From Metopolophium dirhodum (Eukaryota > Arthropoda > Insecta > Hemiptera > Aphididae), in contig NC_083568.1 of assembly GCF_019925205.1 (NCBI RefSeq), positions 14,630,393 through 14,694,392 of the forward strand: 64,000 nt of DNA, given 5' to 3'. The notes beneath the pieces were generated by a model that searched no databases, was not told the DNA's origin, and saw only the letters and a list, made by a program, of their open reading frames with translations. Shown here in pieces: positions 37,035 to 50,000 of the stretch. The translations under genes and the position numbers were made by a program. Every line of letters begins with the position of its first letter. Position 1 is the first letter of the stretch.

Positions 37035-37734
37035 TTATTTATACAGTATTTTGTTAAATACTAATTGCCTTTATTAATTATTCTAAGTAAATAAGCCGTA
37101 TCGACAACTAAAATTTATAAAATCATAAATCATAATATCAACTATATTTTACAGATTGCAGTTTATCCGGTGTTTTCAATATAATAATAATAATTTATTA
37201 ATTCTCCAACAAGCAATATTTACAGGATGTATTACTAAATAACAAATTGTTGTTGGATCACCTCCAAAACCAAAGGCTGTGCTAGAGGAGGTAGAGTTCA
37301 TGCGATTACAATATTAAATAAACATATCAAAGAGTATAACATAAAAAGAGCAAAATTACTTTAATTAATATTTTCATACCACGCAGAATGCCGATACATG
37401 CATTTTTTCTCCCGTTGAATAAGTTATAGAATTTATAGACAATTTAAATCAGTAATACACATATACAATATTTAATATGCACTTATTTCAAAGCATTAGT
37501 AAAACGAACAAGCAGAGTTCGGAAGGTACCTATATACCCAAAAATGTTAAAAATAATAATGACCACATTATTTTATACATTTCGTTACAATCATAATATT
37601 ATGATAGTTAACAGGTATAAATACTATATTATTCTGCTTTCATCGTGTTTCTTAGAAGATCTCGTTCCACTGCATAGTATAGATTTCAAATACACATTTC
37701 GATGTCTTTGTTATTTATTAAATAGGTCACTCGT

Positions 37735-38281
37735 CACTGTAATGGGTGTGTTAAATTTGAATTCAATGGTAAATCATTCACTACGAAAAATGATTACGTC
37801 AGACGGTGTGTCAATTTCCATTTCTAAAAGGATATTTTAAAAATGTATAAATTACAATATTACAGTCAGTTAAATTAATTTGTGGACAATTTCAAAGGCT
37901 ATCTGTGATAAAAATTGTGAATATATAGTAAATAAAGGTACCTTTATTACATTTTCAAGCTTTTTGACAAGGAAAAAAAATATTAAAAATCTCTGCAGTT
38001 ATTAACTTTTGAATTAGGTACCTATAGGAAACAAAAATACCAAAATCGATATTATCAAAAACTAGTATTGCGTAAATATTCTTGTTTTTCTGAAATAAAT
38101 TTGTTTTAGTTCATCCCGATTATTTTGAAAAGTACTGAGACAATTTATTTTTGACTCCCCAAAAGTGGCAAAGTACCAATCAGACCCAATTTGCTTCTAA
38201 AAACAACCACCCACGTTTAAAATTAATGTATTTAACTTCACCACAAGGTGATTGTAAAGCCATCGCTCCACTTAGAATTTA
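37735..38281 (+). repeat. Copy C of the unclassified repeat, diverged
   Basis: It begins with TGTGTTAAATTTGAATTCAATGG and AAAAATGATTACGTCAGACGGT and ends with CCATCGCTCCACTTAGAATTT. Middle blocks such as ATTGCGTAAATATTCTTG are recognisable but diverged. Confidence 0.6.
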
Positions 38282-40774
38282 AGTAGGTATGCATGATGCA
38301 TCACTGCATCAGTTAGTCAAATTTCAAATTTATAAATAGAAGAAGTGCAACCTACTGAATACAACATTTTGAGCTGATGACAGTTTTACTGACACGAAAA
38401 GACGTAATAAGTGTGTACCTATTTTGAACATTTAAATGAAAATATTATATAGGTTTATTTTACAATTTTTATTATTTAATCGCTCCATTTTTAATTTTTA
38501 ATGAATGCAACAAATAATAAGTATGGAAATCAAATTATCAAAAACTAAAAATATATTTTATAGAATTATTGAGTATTGCTATTCCTTTTTCCAAAATGTA
38601 TTTCGCTAAGAAAGACTACCATAATTTGAACTGCATAATGCATAACTTGCCTGTAGGTACCAGGTGTCGTGTAGGTACCAATGACAATATTATAGTAGCT
38701 CTGTATACTAATATTACGCGTACCTATTACCTATATATTTTAATAATACCTAAGTCCTAAGAATTTATAAATGTTTAAAACATTAAAATGTCATTAGCTG
38801 GTAATAGGTTACCAATAGACAATAGACTTATATTATGAACTGCTTATTTCTTCTACAAAATTTCTATAAGTACATAATATATTCATATATATAATATAAT
38901 ATAATATATATACATGTTATATATATATATATTGATTATATAATATATTATATTATATAATCAATGATAACATATAAGTACATTAAACATACCAACCTAT
39001 ACACCTATAGAATGGAAAATGGCTATACATGTAAAATAATAATATAGACTAGGTATATAGAAGGTAGGTACTATATAATATAGTGTATACAAGAGGGGTA
39101 ATAATATTAATATAATTGCTGCGTAAAAACTAAAAACAATCAAGAATGTAGTTAATGATGGTGAGTACCTTCAACCGCGACGGCGGCGCTACGTTTTAAA
39201 ATTACGCGCATTTAAGAATTTGGCGTCATGAGTAGGTTACATATAATGTCATTAATCATCTCCCCGGGACGTAAACAGAGTTGTTTTCTTATATTTCGTG
39301 CTTCGTACCTATTAGATTATAGATACGTACTGTAATAATAATATACCTACCTACCTACCCAGTACCCGTGATTCGTAAATGTTTTTATAACTATTATAAC
39401 TTTGCAATTATTCAAATTTATATTATTGTAGCCAGTATACAACCGGACACGACATAACCGGTCAACCGGACACGTTTATCATGTTGTTTAATTTTGGCTT
39501 GCAAAACTGTCAGAATTTGTTAGCACTGGTGCACATATTTATGTTAGGTATGTTAAAAAAATTGAGTAGGTAAATGACGTCCCACCACTTTTAAAATAAT
39601 AATAATAGGTAATAACTATAAGTCATAAAAACTATGTATACCCTCCTACAACTCTATTTATTATTATCGTTATTCGTTGTGTATACATCTTAAAATTATT
39701 TTATATGTTTGTACAAAAACCGTACAAACATATTTTAAAGCTGTTTTGTTTTTATCGTCTCGCCTTATTTTTGTCGCCGAAGCCATCAATTAAGATTAAC
39801 TAATACGACAAAAATTAGGGTCAATAAATAATAATATAGACAGGAACCTTTGTTTTTGTGGAAATTGTGAAATACTTAAGTGGCCTCTATTTAACGTCAA
39901 TATACTAGTATTATTACTAAATAAAATGTATTTTTAGAATGTATTTATTTTATAAAAAATGGTTGTGCAATGTTCAGTAAGACAGTAATCATAAATTAAA
40001 AATGATTGGATATATTTAAATTAAATACAAATAACAAAATAGCAGTTAGGTAGAAAATTACAATAAATTATTCATTTCTATAAGCACCTATCGTAGTGTC
40101 CGAGTATCTATACTATCTAGGGTGTTGGAGTTGGCTGCAAGTATTACTGCCTTATATGTATTTGCAATCTGGAATAGTAGTAATAGTAGTATAGTAATAG
40201 AAAATATTTATGTGAATACTTTGTTGAATCTAAATTACACGTTTACACTGTAACTGCAGTTAATATTTAATATTTATACATATGCAACATAAAATATTCA
40301 CTGGTAGACACTAGACGGCAGACCTTGGTATTTTTAAATATAAAATTATTGACATTTAGGAGTAAAATTAAGTAGGTATGACCTTTTTACTAGAAAGTGG
40401 TGGAAACACAGTTTTAAAGAGTTATAAAATATATAGGTATAAAGCCGTAAAGGTATAATAATTAAATAGGTATTATATTGTATACTTTATACATGGTATT
40501 AAATTAGTATATTATACGAGTATAAGATACCATTTTTTATTATATTTAACTATCAATAATATATCAGGTTACTTCACAAATTTAATGACAATTGACGAAT
40601 ATATCAACTGGTGATCTAACCTAATCTACCTATATTATGTATACTATTATATTTGAATTATAGTCAATACATTTGCATGCGATAGGAAATGTTCCCGTCT
40701 TCTTTTAATTTTAAATATTTTATTTTTTGTAAAATGTAATTATAATTTTTTTTAACTAAAATATTCTACAATTA
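38282..40774. other. Intergenic, no gene seen
   Basis: AT-rich sequence. Contains the palindrome at 38931-38965. Near 39436 a string ACAACCGGACACGACA occurs, and near 44231 ACAACCGGACTCGACA in the same orientation; they may be related repeat ends but the 4.8 kb between them shows no clear element. Confidence 0.5.
38931..38965. repeat. Near-perfect 35-bp AT palindrome
   Basis: ATTGATTATATAATAT at the left is mirrored by its complement at the right, with an imperfect three-base centre. It lies in a larger (AT)-rich tract from about 38880. Confidence 0.85.
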
Positions 40775-41293
40775 AAGACCAAGGGGCAACAACGAGACAT
40801 CTCCATAATTTGGTTGAAATTAGTTTTTGATGATTGCACATTACCAAAAATAAACTGCGTCGTTTGGTGCGACTAGACAAATCCGGCGGTTAAATATATA
40901 GATATCATATAGATGGAGATGTCTGGTTTTATTTTGGTGCAACAACAAGACATCTCCTTATTTTTAATAATTATAAATGGAGATGTCTGGTTTTGATTTT
41001 AGTCAACAAGACATCTACAAGTATTAAATTACGGTGCAACAACAAGATATGTCCAAGCAATATTGCATTATACGGTGCAACAACAAGATATATCCAAAAA
41101 CGTTTTTATTGATCCTTAACTTATTATTAAAATTTAAGCATTATCTATAAGTACATATGCGTTATGTATGTACCCTAAAACTAAAATCTACCGTTTAAAA
41201 AAATTCTAAAATTTTTTTTTGGAATTTACAGATTTTTGTCAGTTGAACTATTTCAAAAAAAGGATATGTCTGGTTGTTGCCCCCAGGTCTTCA
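40775..41293. mobile_element. ~520-bp TIR element with eight copies of its terminal motif
   Basis: The outer ends are inverted: GACCAAGGGGCAACAAC at the left and, on the other strand, GACCTGGGGGCAACAAC at the right. The motif GGTGCAACAACAAGACATCTCC or a variant recurs: direct at 40783-40804, 40936-40957, 41001-41018 (short), 41033-41054 and 41074-41095; inverted at 40915-40930 and 40979-40994 (partial) and at 41262-41283. No ORF is present. I could not find a convincing target duplication. The family is not recognised. Confidence 0.75.
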
Positions 41294-41381
41294 TATTGAG
41301 GTGCCTGATGTTAATGTAATTTTGTTTTAAAAAAAGACAAGAGCATATACTTGTCTTGATAAACTATAATATAGTATACCT

Positions 41382-42570
41382 CAAGGCCGTAACTGGAAAA
41401 AAAATTCGGGGGGGAGGGGTCCAACATTTTTTTAAATATAGATACTAAACACTTGTCATTTTTACGTTAAAAATATAAAATTTAATTATTATCATTATTA
41501 AAAACATAAATTGTCATTATAAGTGGTAAATTAGTTTTATCGCCACAAGAAACACGCATTCGCCACAAAGCACAAAAATGTCCATCATTGTGTTCGAGTT
41601 CGACATTTTCTAATGAAAGTGGTCCGAAAAAGCTATTTCTTGCCGAATAAAATTATAGTTTCAACTATCGGTATTAATCTTTTTCGATTTAAACTGATAT
41701 TAAACTTGTGCAGCACGCGCTGAATCTAATTTTTGTGTTATAGGTATTATGCTGATTTTTTTAATAGATATAGCTATAAAATTATCAACTCATAAAACGT
41801 TGGTTTTATGAAAATCTTTTTTAGAATGTTCAGTAAATATTTCAATTGCATGTTTCCAATTATTAAAAATGTTGAATACTGAAGACGAAATTTTTGATTA
41901 TTTCTTTGCCTCCAAATTCCTGACCAAATATTATACAGTATTCACTTAGGGCACCACCATTATAAATTGTTGAGTAAACAAGTAATGGAAAACGTTCAAA
42001 CCAGCTAAATTGACATTTTAGTTTTTTTTTTAAGTTGTGGATGTTTAAAATAGGTACATAATTAAGGAGAAGTTCAAAATTTTAATTTTAGTTCATCCCA
42101 CACATTTTTATTTAAACAGTAACTAATATCGTTGTTTTCAACCTCAATTGTTTCGTTATTGTTTGAATTTAACCCATCATTTTGTTTTGTTTCTGATTCT
42201 AAATTTTTAGTTTGCACAATACTAGAACTTTCCTGATCAGATGATATGTTAATATCTACTTGTGTTTAGACAGTGGGGATACATCATCAGTCTAAAATAA
42301 ATAAAGTAGTACTTTTTAATTGATCTATTGTATGGATGGTACTGCATCCGACATTGAACCCAGATTTTAATATTTTAATCACAAAACTTTAACGTCTAAA
42401 AAAAGAGAATTTTAAACTTTTTTACTAATTGTTTTATACCACTATTTAAAATAAAATAAAAATCAGAGTTCAATTCAGGCTGAAGAAAGTCTTCTTTTTT
42501 CAGAAAAAAAAAATTGTTTTTTGAAGAATAATTCAATTATTGCGAAAAATCGGCACCGGCCACTTGAAAT
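41382..42570 (-). pseudogene. Decayed hAT transposase, N-terminal part with TTF-type finger
   Basis: Read on the minus strand, about 42016-41905 gives CQFSWFERFPLLVYS, then GGALSEYCIIFGQEFGGKE, the TTF-type zinc finger region that opens ZMYM1-like hAT transposases. Further along, at about 41700-41520, NDGHFCALWRMRVSCGDKTNL matches the family in another frame. Stops and frameshifts separate these blocks. Upstream, around 42260-42080, an acidic Ser/Asn-rich segment with NISSDQESS fits the family's N-terminal tail. The plus-strand left edge has CAAGGCCGTAACTGG followed by a G-run, which resembles a hAT end; the other end is not certain. Confidence 0.7.
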
Positions 42571-44686
42571 AGTATGGCGAGAATGTAAGATATTAGAACA
42601 ATAGACTATTATACTCTAAATATAGAGGAGATAAAAATAAATAATAAAATATATATTGGTTATTACTCTCGTAAACATTTACACAAAATCGTATCCCGTG
42701 GCAAATTCAATCGCAAATTAATTGAAAAACTATCATCGGAATTCCGATGTATTTATAAACTAAGAGCCTAAGACAATATTAGATGATTGATGGCACAATA
42801 ATTATACTTTATCTGGATATAGACAAAACACGAAAAATATTGGTGTTCGTTTGTCATTTAAAAAAGTAAAAGAATAAAGTACCTACGGTAAAAAATTCAA
42901 TATTTATTTTTTAAATTAACATTTAACTTTGCCTAATTACCTATAAGGGTATATTTATATATTGAAACTAATAAATATAGCATTTATCATATAAAAAAAT
43001 TATAAATTTTTCTTTCATCAACAAAAAACAATTCGGTTAATGGTAATTGTCTATCTGTATAAAGTCAATGTCTATAGTAATCGTAGATTTCTTTTGTAAC
43101 AGTCTGGTGATCGAAGAATTTTTCACCGGTCATTTTTTACGTCTAACTTGTTCGGGGATTTGAGCTTTACAACTAGGTCAAGTGCAAGGTGGTATAATTA
43201 CCTTAGTCAAGTGTTAAAATTTGATTTTTAATATAATGACGAGTGACTGCGCTATAATAAAAATAGTGATAATATGATACCTGTAAGAAGCCTTCGAGTT
43301 GTAATAATTTATTTTTTTAAATGTAAATGCTATTACAATAAAATGCACTTATAAAGTATCAAATTGTAGTTAACAGAAATACATTACACAGTCATACATA
43401 TGTCAAATATAGATATATAGACTATGTATTATGTACATCGCATAAGTATATTGTATAAATGTATAAGGTAGGTTAACCTATACCAGATTATTGCAGTATG
43501 CAATTATATAATGCAATATTAAATAATGCTATAAATGTAATAACTAATACTACATAAAGGCACTCGTTATTTCAAAAACTATTATCGTTTTTGTAAATAT
43601 TTTTAAGTCGTTGGAAAATAGAATTTTTACATTATTATCATTTTAAAACGTTTTAAAACGTTTTACTTTTGGACTAGTAGTTAATGAGTTAAGTATATAA
43701 CATTCACAAGAGTAAAAAAAATTAAAAAAATAGTAAAACATAATTTTTTTCAAAAACAAGTGTTTTCCAAAATAATTAGCGTCCTACGTTTAACCACAGA
43801 ACCACCTAACCATCTGGGAGCCTGCTGCACACATTACATATATATTAGTGACTGCGTCCAATCACCGCGCTTTACCAGGTCACCATAAAATGAACTCTAA
43901 TACCATAACCACGTTAAATTGTATATTATATGTTTATATATTTTAATATTTACCAGTTTAAATTCTTGCCAAATGTATTATAATATGTCACATTTGACGT
44001 ATCAATATTAGTTATATTGATAACTATAGTTATAGTAATATATTTATTTCATATTTGACGTATCATATTTATTAGATTTAGCGAACCTTCGTTACCAAAT
44101 GTATTCATTAATTTTTTCCATTATTAAGATGTGTTTTTTCTGTATTATATGAATTTTTTAATTTTTTTATTATGTTTGTGTTTTTATAAAAAAATGTATA
44201 GATTATATTAGCACTATTATTATTGGCATTTTATACAACCGGACTCGACAAGAAGAAGAATATGAGTTCTAATATTTACAACGATAACCGTAGGTGGTCT
44301 TAGGATTTGAATTTAGAAAGGAATTTAGTCTCGTATACATTTTAAACATAATACATAATACATAATGTATAACGAGACCATGGCTGATAGGCCATTCGCA
44401 GATTAATTATTTAACTAAAAGCTGTTTTTGAATAATTCTGGCTTATCAAATCTATCCTAAGTGCACCTATAAATTATAATTGTATAACTTATTATAATAA
44501 CTGCAATCGAAACTACGACCTGCATCCACGTCTTAATTGGTTGATAAAATATCTCTTCACGCGTGAAACTTAGCATGCTAAGTACTGTGTTGGCAGCTAT
44601 TTCAAGTTGAGGAAAAATAATTAAATTCATAGAAAACATTACTTTACTTTAAACACAATACATATATAAAAATCAAACATAAAAAA
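42571..44686. other. Intergenic, no gene recognised
   Basis: AT-rich. The string CATATTTGACGTATCA recurs with variation near 43990 and 44051. Nothing else is supported. Confidence 0.5.
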
Positions 44687-46144
44687 AAGTGGGTTAGTGG
44701 ATGCCGCTCTGCTGTACAGCAGGTTACAAGGTAATGTATGGTGTTAAATTTTAATTCAATGATATAATATCATTGTATAAGAAAAACGATTCTGAGCGAA
44801 AACGGTCAGTCAGCCTATGATATTACTAAGTATATTTAATGATATTAAGGTGAATAAAGTAATTTATATATAAGCTATTTACGTTGAATCTCGTTTTAAA
44901 TGTTCAATCCTTTGCTATAAAAGTTAAACATTTTATAAATATTTAACTACAAAATAATTATTAAATTTTAAATGTTATAAATTCTGTCAAAATTTTAACT
45001 TTAAATGCTTATAAAAAAAAAATTGTGCCTATGTATTTTAAATATTTTTCAACTGCTATTGAACAATATATCAGGAGCCTTGCAGTATATTTTCACGCTT
45101 TTTTACCCAACAAATAAAATTTTATTGATATTTATAGAAAAAAAACTAAAAAAAATTGAAAACTGCCAATGTCCGTAAACAGCTCATAAAGAGTCAAATT
45201 ATTTTCAAAATTGTATGGTGTATAGAAAATGCTTATATAAACATTCAGTTAAATTTTCAAGTATCTACAGTCATTTGTTTTTTATTTAAAACAAAATAAG
45301 AAAATCGTTACATGAAAAATCGAGTGAATATCAAATGTTGTAAAAATATTAATTTCAAACAGTCATAAAAATTTAATTTGACTTTCTTGTGGACATTTTT
45401 TTTTTTGATAAAGGTTGTCAACTTATGCGGAATCTTGTATTACATTTTCAGATCTTAGATTTTAAAAGGAATTTTTTATGAATTTATTAACTCAAAATAG
45501 TTTGAAAATTTTCGTCATTTTTACGTATTTTGTCAATATTTGAAATTTAAATGATTACTTATAAAAAAAAACTGTGACTATGGATTTTTAATTTTTTTCA
45601 TCTGCCTTTTAAACAATTTACTAGGAGCCTCCTATTAAATTTTCAAGCTTTTCTAACCAACAAATACAATTTTATTAATATTTATAGAAAAAAAAAATAA
45701 AAACTGAAAATGTCTGTAAACAGCTCAAAATAAGTCAAAATATTTGGAAAATGTTATGGTGTATAGCAAATGCTAATATAAACATGCAGTCAAAATGCCA
45801 TGTACCTACGGTAACTTGTTTAAGAGTTACACCAAAAACCAAAATCGATTTCTAATTCCGCTAGATTCAATTTTTTCGAAAACAGATTTTGCGTAAATTT
45901 CCCGTTTTTCCTTAATTTTTCTTTTGTTTTTCACTGCACTTTTGAAAACTACTGGGAGTGTTTTACTTTTGACCACCCAAAGTACCAACTATATTCATTT
46001 TCCTATCAAAAAAGATACTGTTGAAGAAAATCTAAGCATTTTTAGTGTTCTAAAAGTTGATGACAGACAAAAAAATAAATAAATAAAATAAAACACACAT
46101 CATTGTAAAATTAATACATTCATCGCTCCGCTCAGAATCTAAAA
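44687..46144 (+). repeat. Copy D, longest copy of the unclassified repeat (1.46 kb)
   Basis: It starts GTGGGTTAGTGGATGCCGCT, contains the small hairpin CTCTGCTGTACAGCAG and AAACGATTCTGAGCG near 44788, and ends CGCTCCGCTCAGAATCTAAA. GATTCTGAGCG near the head is the inverse of CGCTCAGAATC at the tail, so the body is bounded by short inverted repeats. Two internal segments (about 44890-45290 and 45420-45830) are diverged repeats of each other (CTTATAAAAAAAA, then AACAATATATCAGGAGCC or AACAATTTACTAGGAGCC). No coding capacity, LTR or poly(A) is present. Confidence 0.75.
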
Positions 46145-47028
46145 AGTTAAAGGCTTATTGGATACAATCATTAAAACTTTATTGTAAAATTTATTGTAGA
46201 AATATTACAATATATAAATAAACTAATTCTATTTGATTAAACTATGTATACTGTATAGGCACAACCGTCCTCAACAATAAACAATACTAGCCCCAACACA
46301 GTATAATATCAATTTTATATACTACATAGTGTTTATACGTCATAAATCATATTAATATAATAATAATAAAAATTAATAATAGGTATATAACGTTATTGAA
46401 GTAGGTATATACAGTTAGTATATAAGTAGACATTTGTGTTATATTATGTTCCTAACCCTGATTATTACTTATAACTAAGGCTCTGATTTAAATGCCCTTA
46501 TACATATCCACGCCCTTTCAAAAAATACATTTATTATCTAAAAACTCTATCGAATGCTCTTTCAAACAAAGAATTTATGACCTAACCGTAAAAGATATCC
46601 TAAAACAATTCCATGTTTTATTTTAAAACCAGATTATCTTATGTTATTTTAGTAAAATATGTGTATTAATATACTATATTTTTTATTTTTATTCGTAATA
46701 TTACTATAAATATGTTAAAAAATTACTCATATTTTTTTGCTGTTTCTACTAAATTCTTCCACCATCGAGCATTGTCATTTGTCAGAATGGAATATAAATA
46801 TATATTATATATTTATGCCTAGTGTCTAGTATAACTATAAATCATAATGAATTTATACCAAGATATAACTTCTAACTTACTATAGTAACTAAATTCATTT
46901 TATCATAATTTATACAATAATATTATAATATTATAATATAATAGCATACATTAAACTTATGTTATACTGCTACTTACTAGAAGTAGATACACATACAATA
47001 CAAATATTATAGTCTAGTCGATTAAGAT
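46145..47028. other. Intergenic and 3' region of ESF1, nothing distinct
   Basis: AT-rich with short palindromes such as TATTATAATATTATAATATAATA near 46920. It must hold the ESF1 3' UTR; no single poly(A) signal stands out. Confidence 0.5.
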
Positions 47029-50000
47029 TTATTTATTATGTTTAGTTTTACTTTTGATAGATTTTACAAGATTAGATAGTTCTGGATTAATAATTGATTG
47101 TTTGGACTTCTTTTTTGGAGGAACATCAACCTATAAATAACAAATTATAAATTATGTAAATGATTGAATTTACATATTATTTTTTATCCTATTCAGTTCT
47201 AATTTTTTGGATTTTGAGTGGATCAAGAATAATTGGGTATTAACCAGGGGCCCAATTTCAATGAAAAAACTGGGGCTCCTTTTTTCATATTATCCCAGAC
47301 AGCAAATGTTGGACTAAAAATATTATTATAACATTATAATAATGTTATCATTTCAAAATGCTGTCTGGGATCTTATGATAATGGATACCAGCATAATGAC
47401 TGTATACTTTTTTATAGAAGTGGGCTCTAATTTGTTATAGTTAAAACCTAGGTACATATTGATTATTTATTTTATATTCATATACATTTTATAGGTCAGT
47501 TCAACAATATTATGAGAGGTAGGTGACCTAAACTTATTTTAGCAGCACCAATTTTTTTTATAATACACACCAATGATTCACAGTATTGTGTCTACTTTTT
47601 TTATTTTAAGAGGACGTCAGCACAATATTTGTTTTCAATCTCAGACCAACAACTGAACATAGACAAAATTCATCCACATAAAAATATTTTTTTTTTAACG
47701 ATTTTTGTGTCATTGTTGAGTAAAATCTCCTATTACAAAAATTATAGAGAATAATATTTTTCAGAGTTTGACATATAGGTTTTATATTTTTCTTATTATT
47801 TGATCTTATATTAGACTAAAAAATAAAAAAAATTTAGTACATTTTAACAGATTTTTAATTATTTTTAGACATTATTTAGACAAATCGGTATGTCATCGCC
47901 TCAAAAATATTATTTCTTATAATTTGTATACAGGACGATTTTACTCTAGAATTTACAGAAATCTCAAAAAAAAAAATTGTTGTTGAATTTGGATGCTTTT
48001 TATTTATGTTGTGCGTGGGCCAAAGAGAGAAAACCAACAGTCTGCTGACATGCTCTTAGTGTCAACAAGATTGTAAATAATATTAAAACTTTTCTAACTT
48101 TTTCTGTATCGTACTGTTGCCTCCTTGTGGCTTTTTCAGAAATAAATTCTTCCATGCCTTTTGTCCTTTTGAATTTTGGATCAGCAGGGTCAATGTTAAA
48201 TAAATGTGATGTATATAATGCAGAAAATCGATCATCTTTTACATCAACCTAAAAAACATAAATATGAATTAAAAACAATAAATTGATGGTTGTTTAAAAT
48301 GTTGATAACTTACAGAGAAAGCATCACTAACAGATTTTTCATTTAAAGTTTTCTTTTTGTTCTTTTTTTTCGAGCTTTTAGTTTCTTCTTCTTGTATTTT
48401 TTTCATATTAAAATGTTGTTTTTCGCTAGGTTCTTCATCCATTAATAACAATTCTAATTCTGCTTGTTGTTTTATTTGTTTATTTTCATCCTCTGAATCA
48501 TTTCCATTATCTTTAGTTTCATTTGTTTCTTTTCGTAGTTTTTGTTTTTCTTTCATTCTCTCCTTCTTTTTTTCCATCATTTTCTGGAATGGTGTCAAAT
48601 TTTTCTTTGATTTTTCATCAACTGATTTTTGTACTTTTTCTTGTAAACCAATACCCCAAGAAATTTCTAATTCTGAATCTTTACTCGCCTTTTTTTCTTC
48701 TTCATCTTGTATATTTTGTAATAGTTCTTTGTATTTATCAATTGGGTTTTTTTTAGAATCACCATCTTCATTATTTTCTTCAACAAATTCGTCATCACTA
48801 TTCTCATCTTCTGAACTAAAAGCTACATATTTCTGTAAATCGCTATCATTAATTTCACTTTTTGGGTTTGTCTTAAGCTTATTTACTAATTCACTACGCC
48901 TTGGATCTGTCTCATCCCATGTGAGATTCACTTTCGCTTGTTGTAAAGCGGTAGTAGTGAATAGATGAGGTTTGTACTTAGTTAAATCTGGTAATTTATC
49001 ACAGACCTCTTTTGGTTCCTGTAAAATTATAAAACATTTAATAATAGAATAATTTTTTTATGCATATTAAAATTCTAGGCAAAATCCAGACAAAAATATT
49101 TACACATGTTGGCATTTTAATAACTATTAAAAGAATTAAGATTATATTATATTGTAATATAAATATTATAGATGAGATATAACTCAGAAATGAGTATTTT
49201 TTTAATTTAAAATATATATTTTAATATATTATAATGTACCTTAGTAGAGTAATTTAATAGTCTTTTAACATTCTCCTGAATACATTCTGACATTAATGAT
49301 AACAATTTAACTACTTTCAATTTTAATTAAATTACTTTCTATACAAGTTTAGACTCCTTTCTCCATTCAATTTAATGAATTAATTCTACTTTGATCAGTC
49401 ATAATTATTTATATTTGTACATCATATTTACACAATGTATTTTTGTATCAACTAACAAATAACTAAATATTAATAAACATTTGAGACCAAGTGTGGAATT
49501 GTTCAGTGCAATACATGAAATTTTGTCAGCTTTAGATACACAGTAAATGACAAATACTTAATGGTACTGTATTATGCTTGTTGTTAGTTGCCAATCATAT
49601 ATAGTTACCTGATCAAATTCAGTATCTTCTGGTACAAATCGTAAATCTAAACGTGTGGCACTGCTTTCATATTCTATACCATCACAGTCTGTATATATTT
49701 TACCAGCAGTTCCAGGAGAGTCGCACACAATAATAGCATAATAATATTTAAGCCTTGCAAGTTGATATTTACGTAGTTTCTCCATGTGAAATTTACCACC
49801 CTCTTCTTCATCCTAATTAAAAAAAAACTTGGAACTCTAAATATGACCTATGGTTTACAAAAAATATTTCAACTGTACTTGATCACTTTCATCAGACGAA
49901 CCAATTTCCTTAGGGTTACTAGAAATTAGTTCAGGAGGCCCTTTAAGTTCCTCTTCTTGCATTCGTTTTATACCAAAATCAGATGGATAAATCTATATAG

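Noticed and set aside
39436..44250. Possible large element bounded by ACAACCGGACACGACA and ACAACCGGACTCGACA
   Set aside because: The two strings are similar and in direct orientation, but the interval contains unrelated repeats and no coding region or other boundary signal.
48357..48968. 203-codon plus-strand frame rich in Phe and Ser
   Set aside because: It is the antisense shadow of ESF1 exon 5, whose Lys/Glu codons read as Phe/Ser on the other strand.
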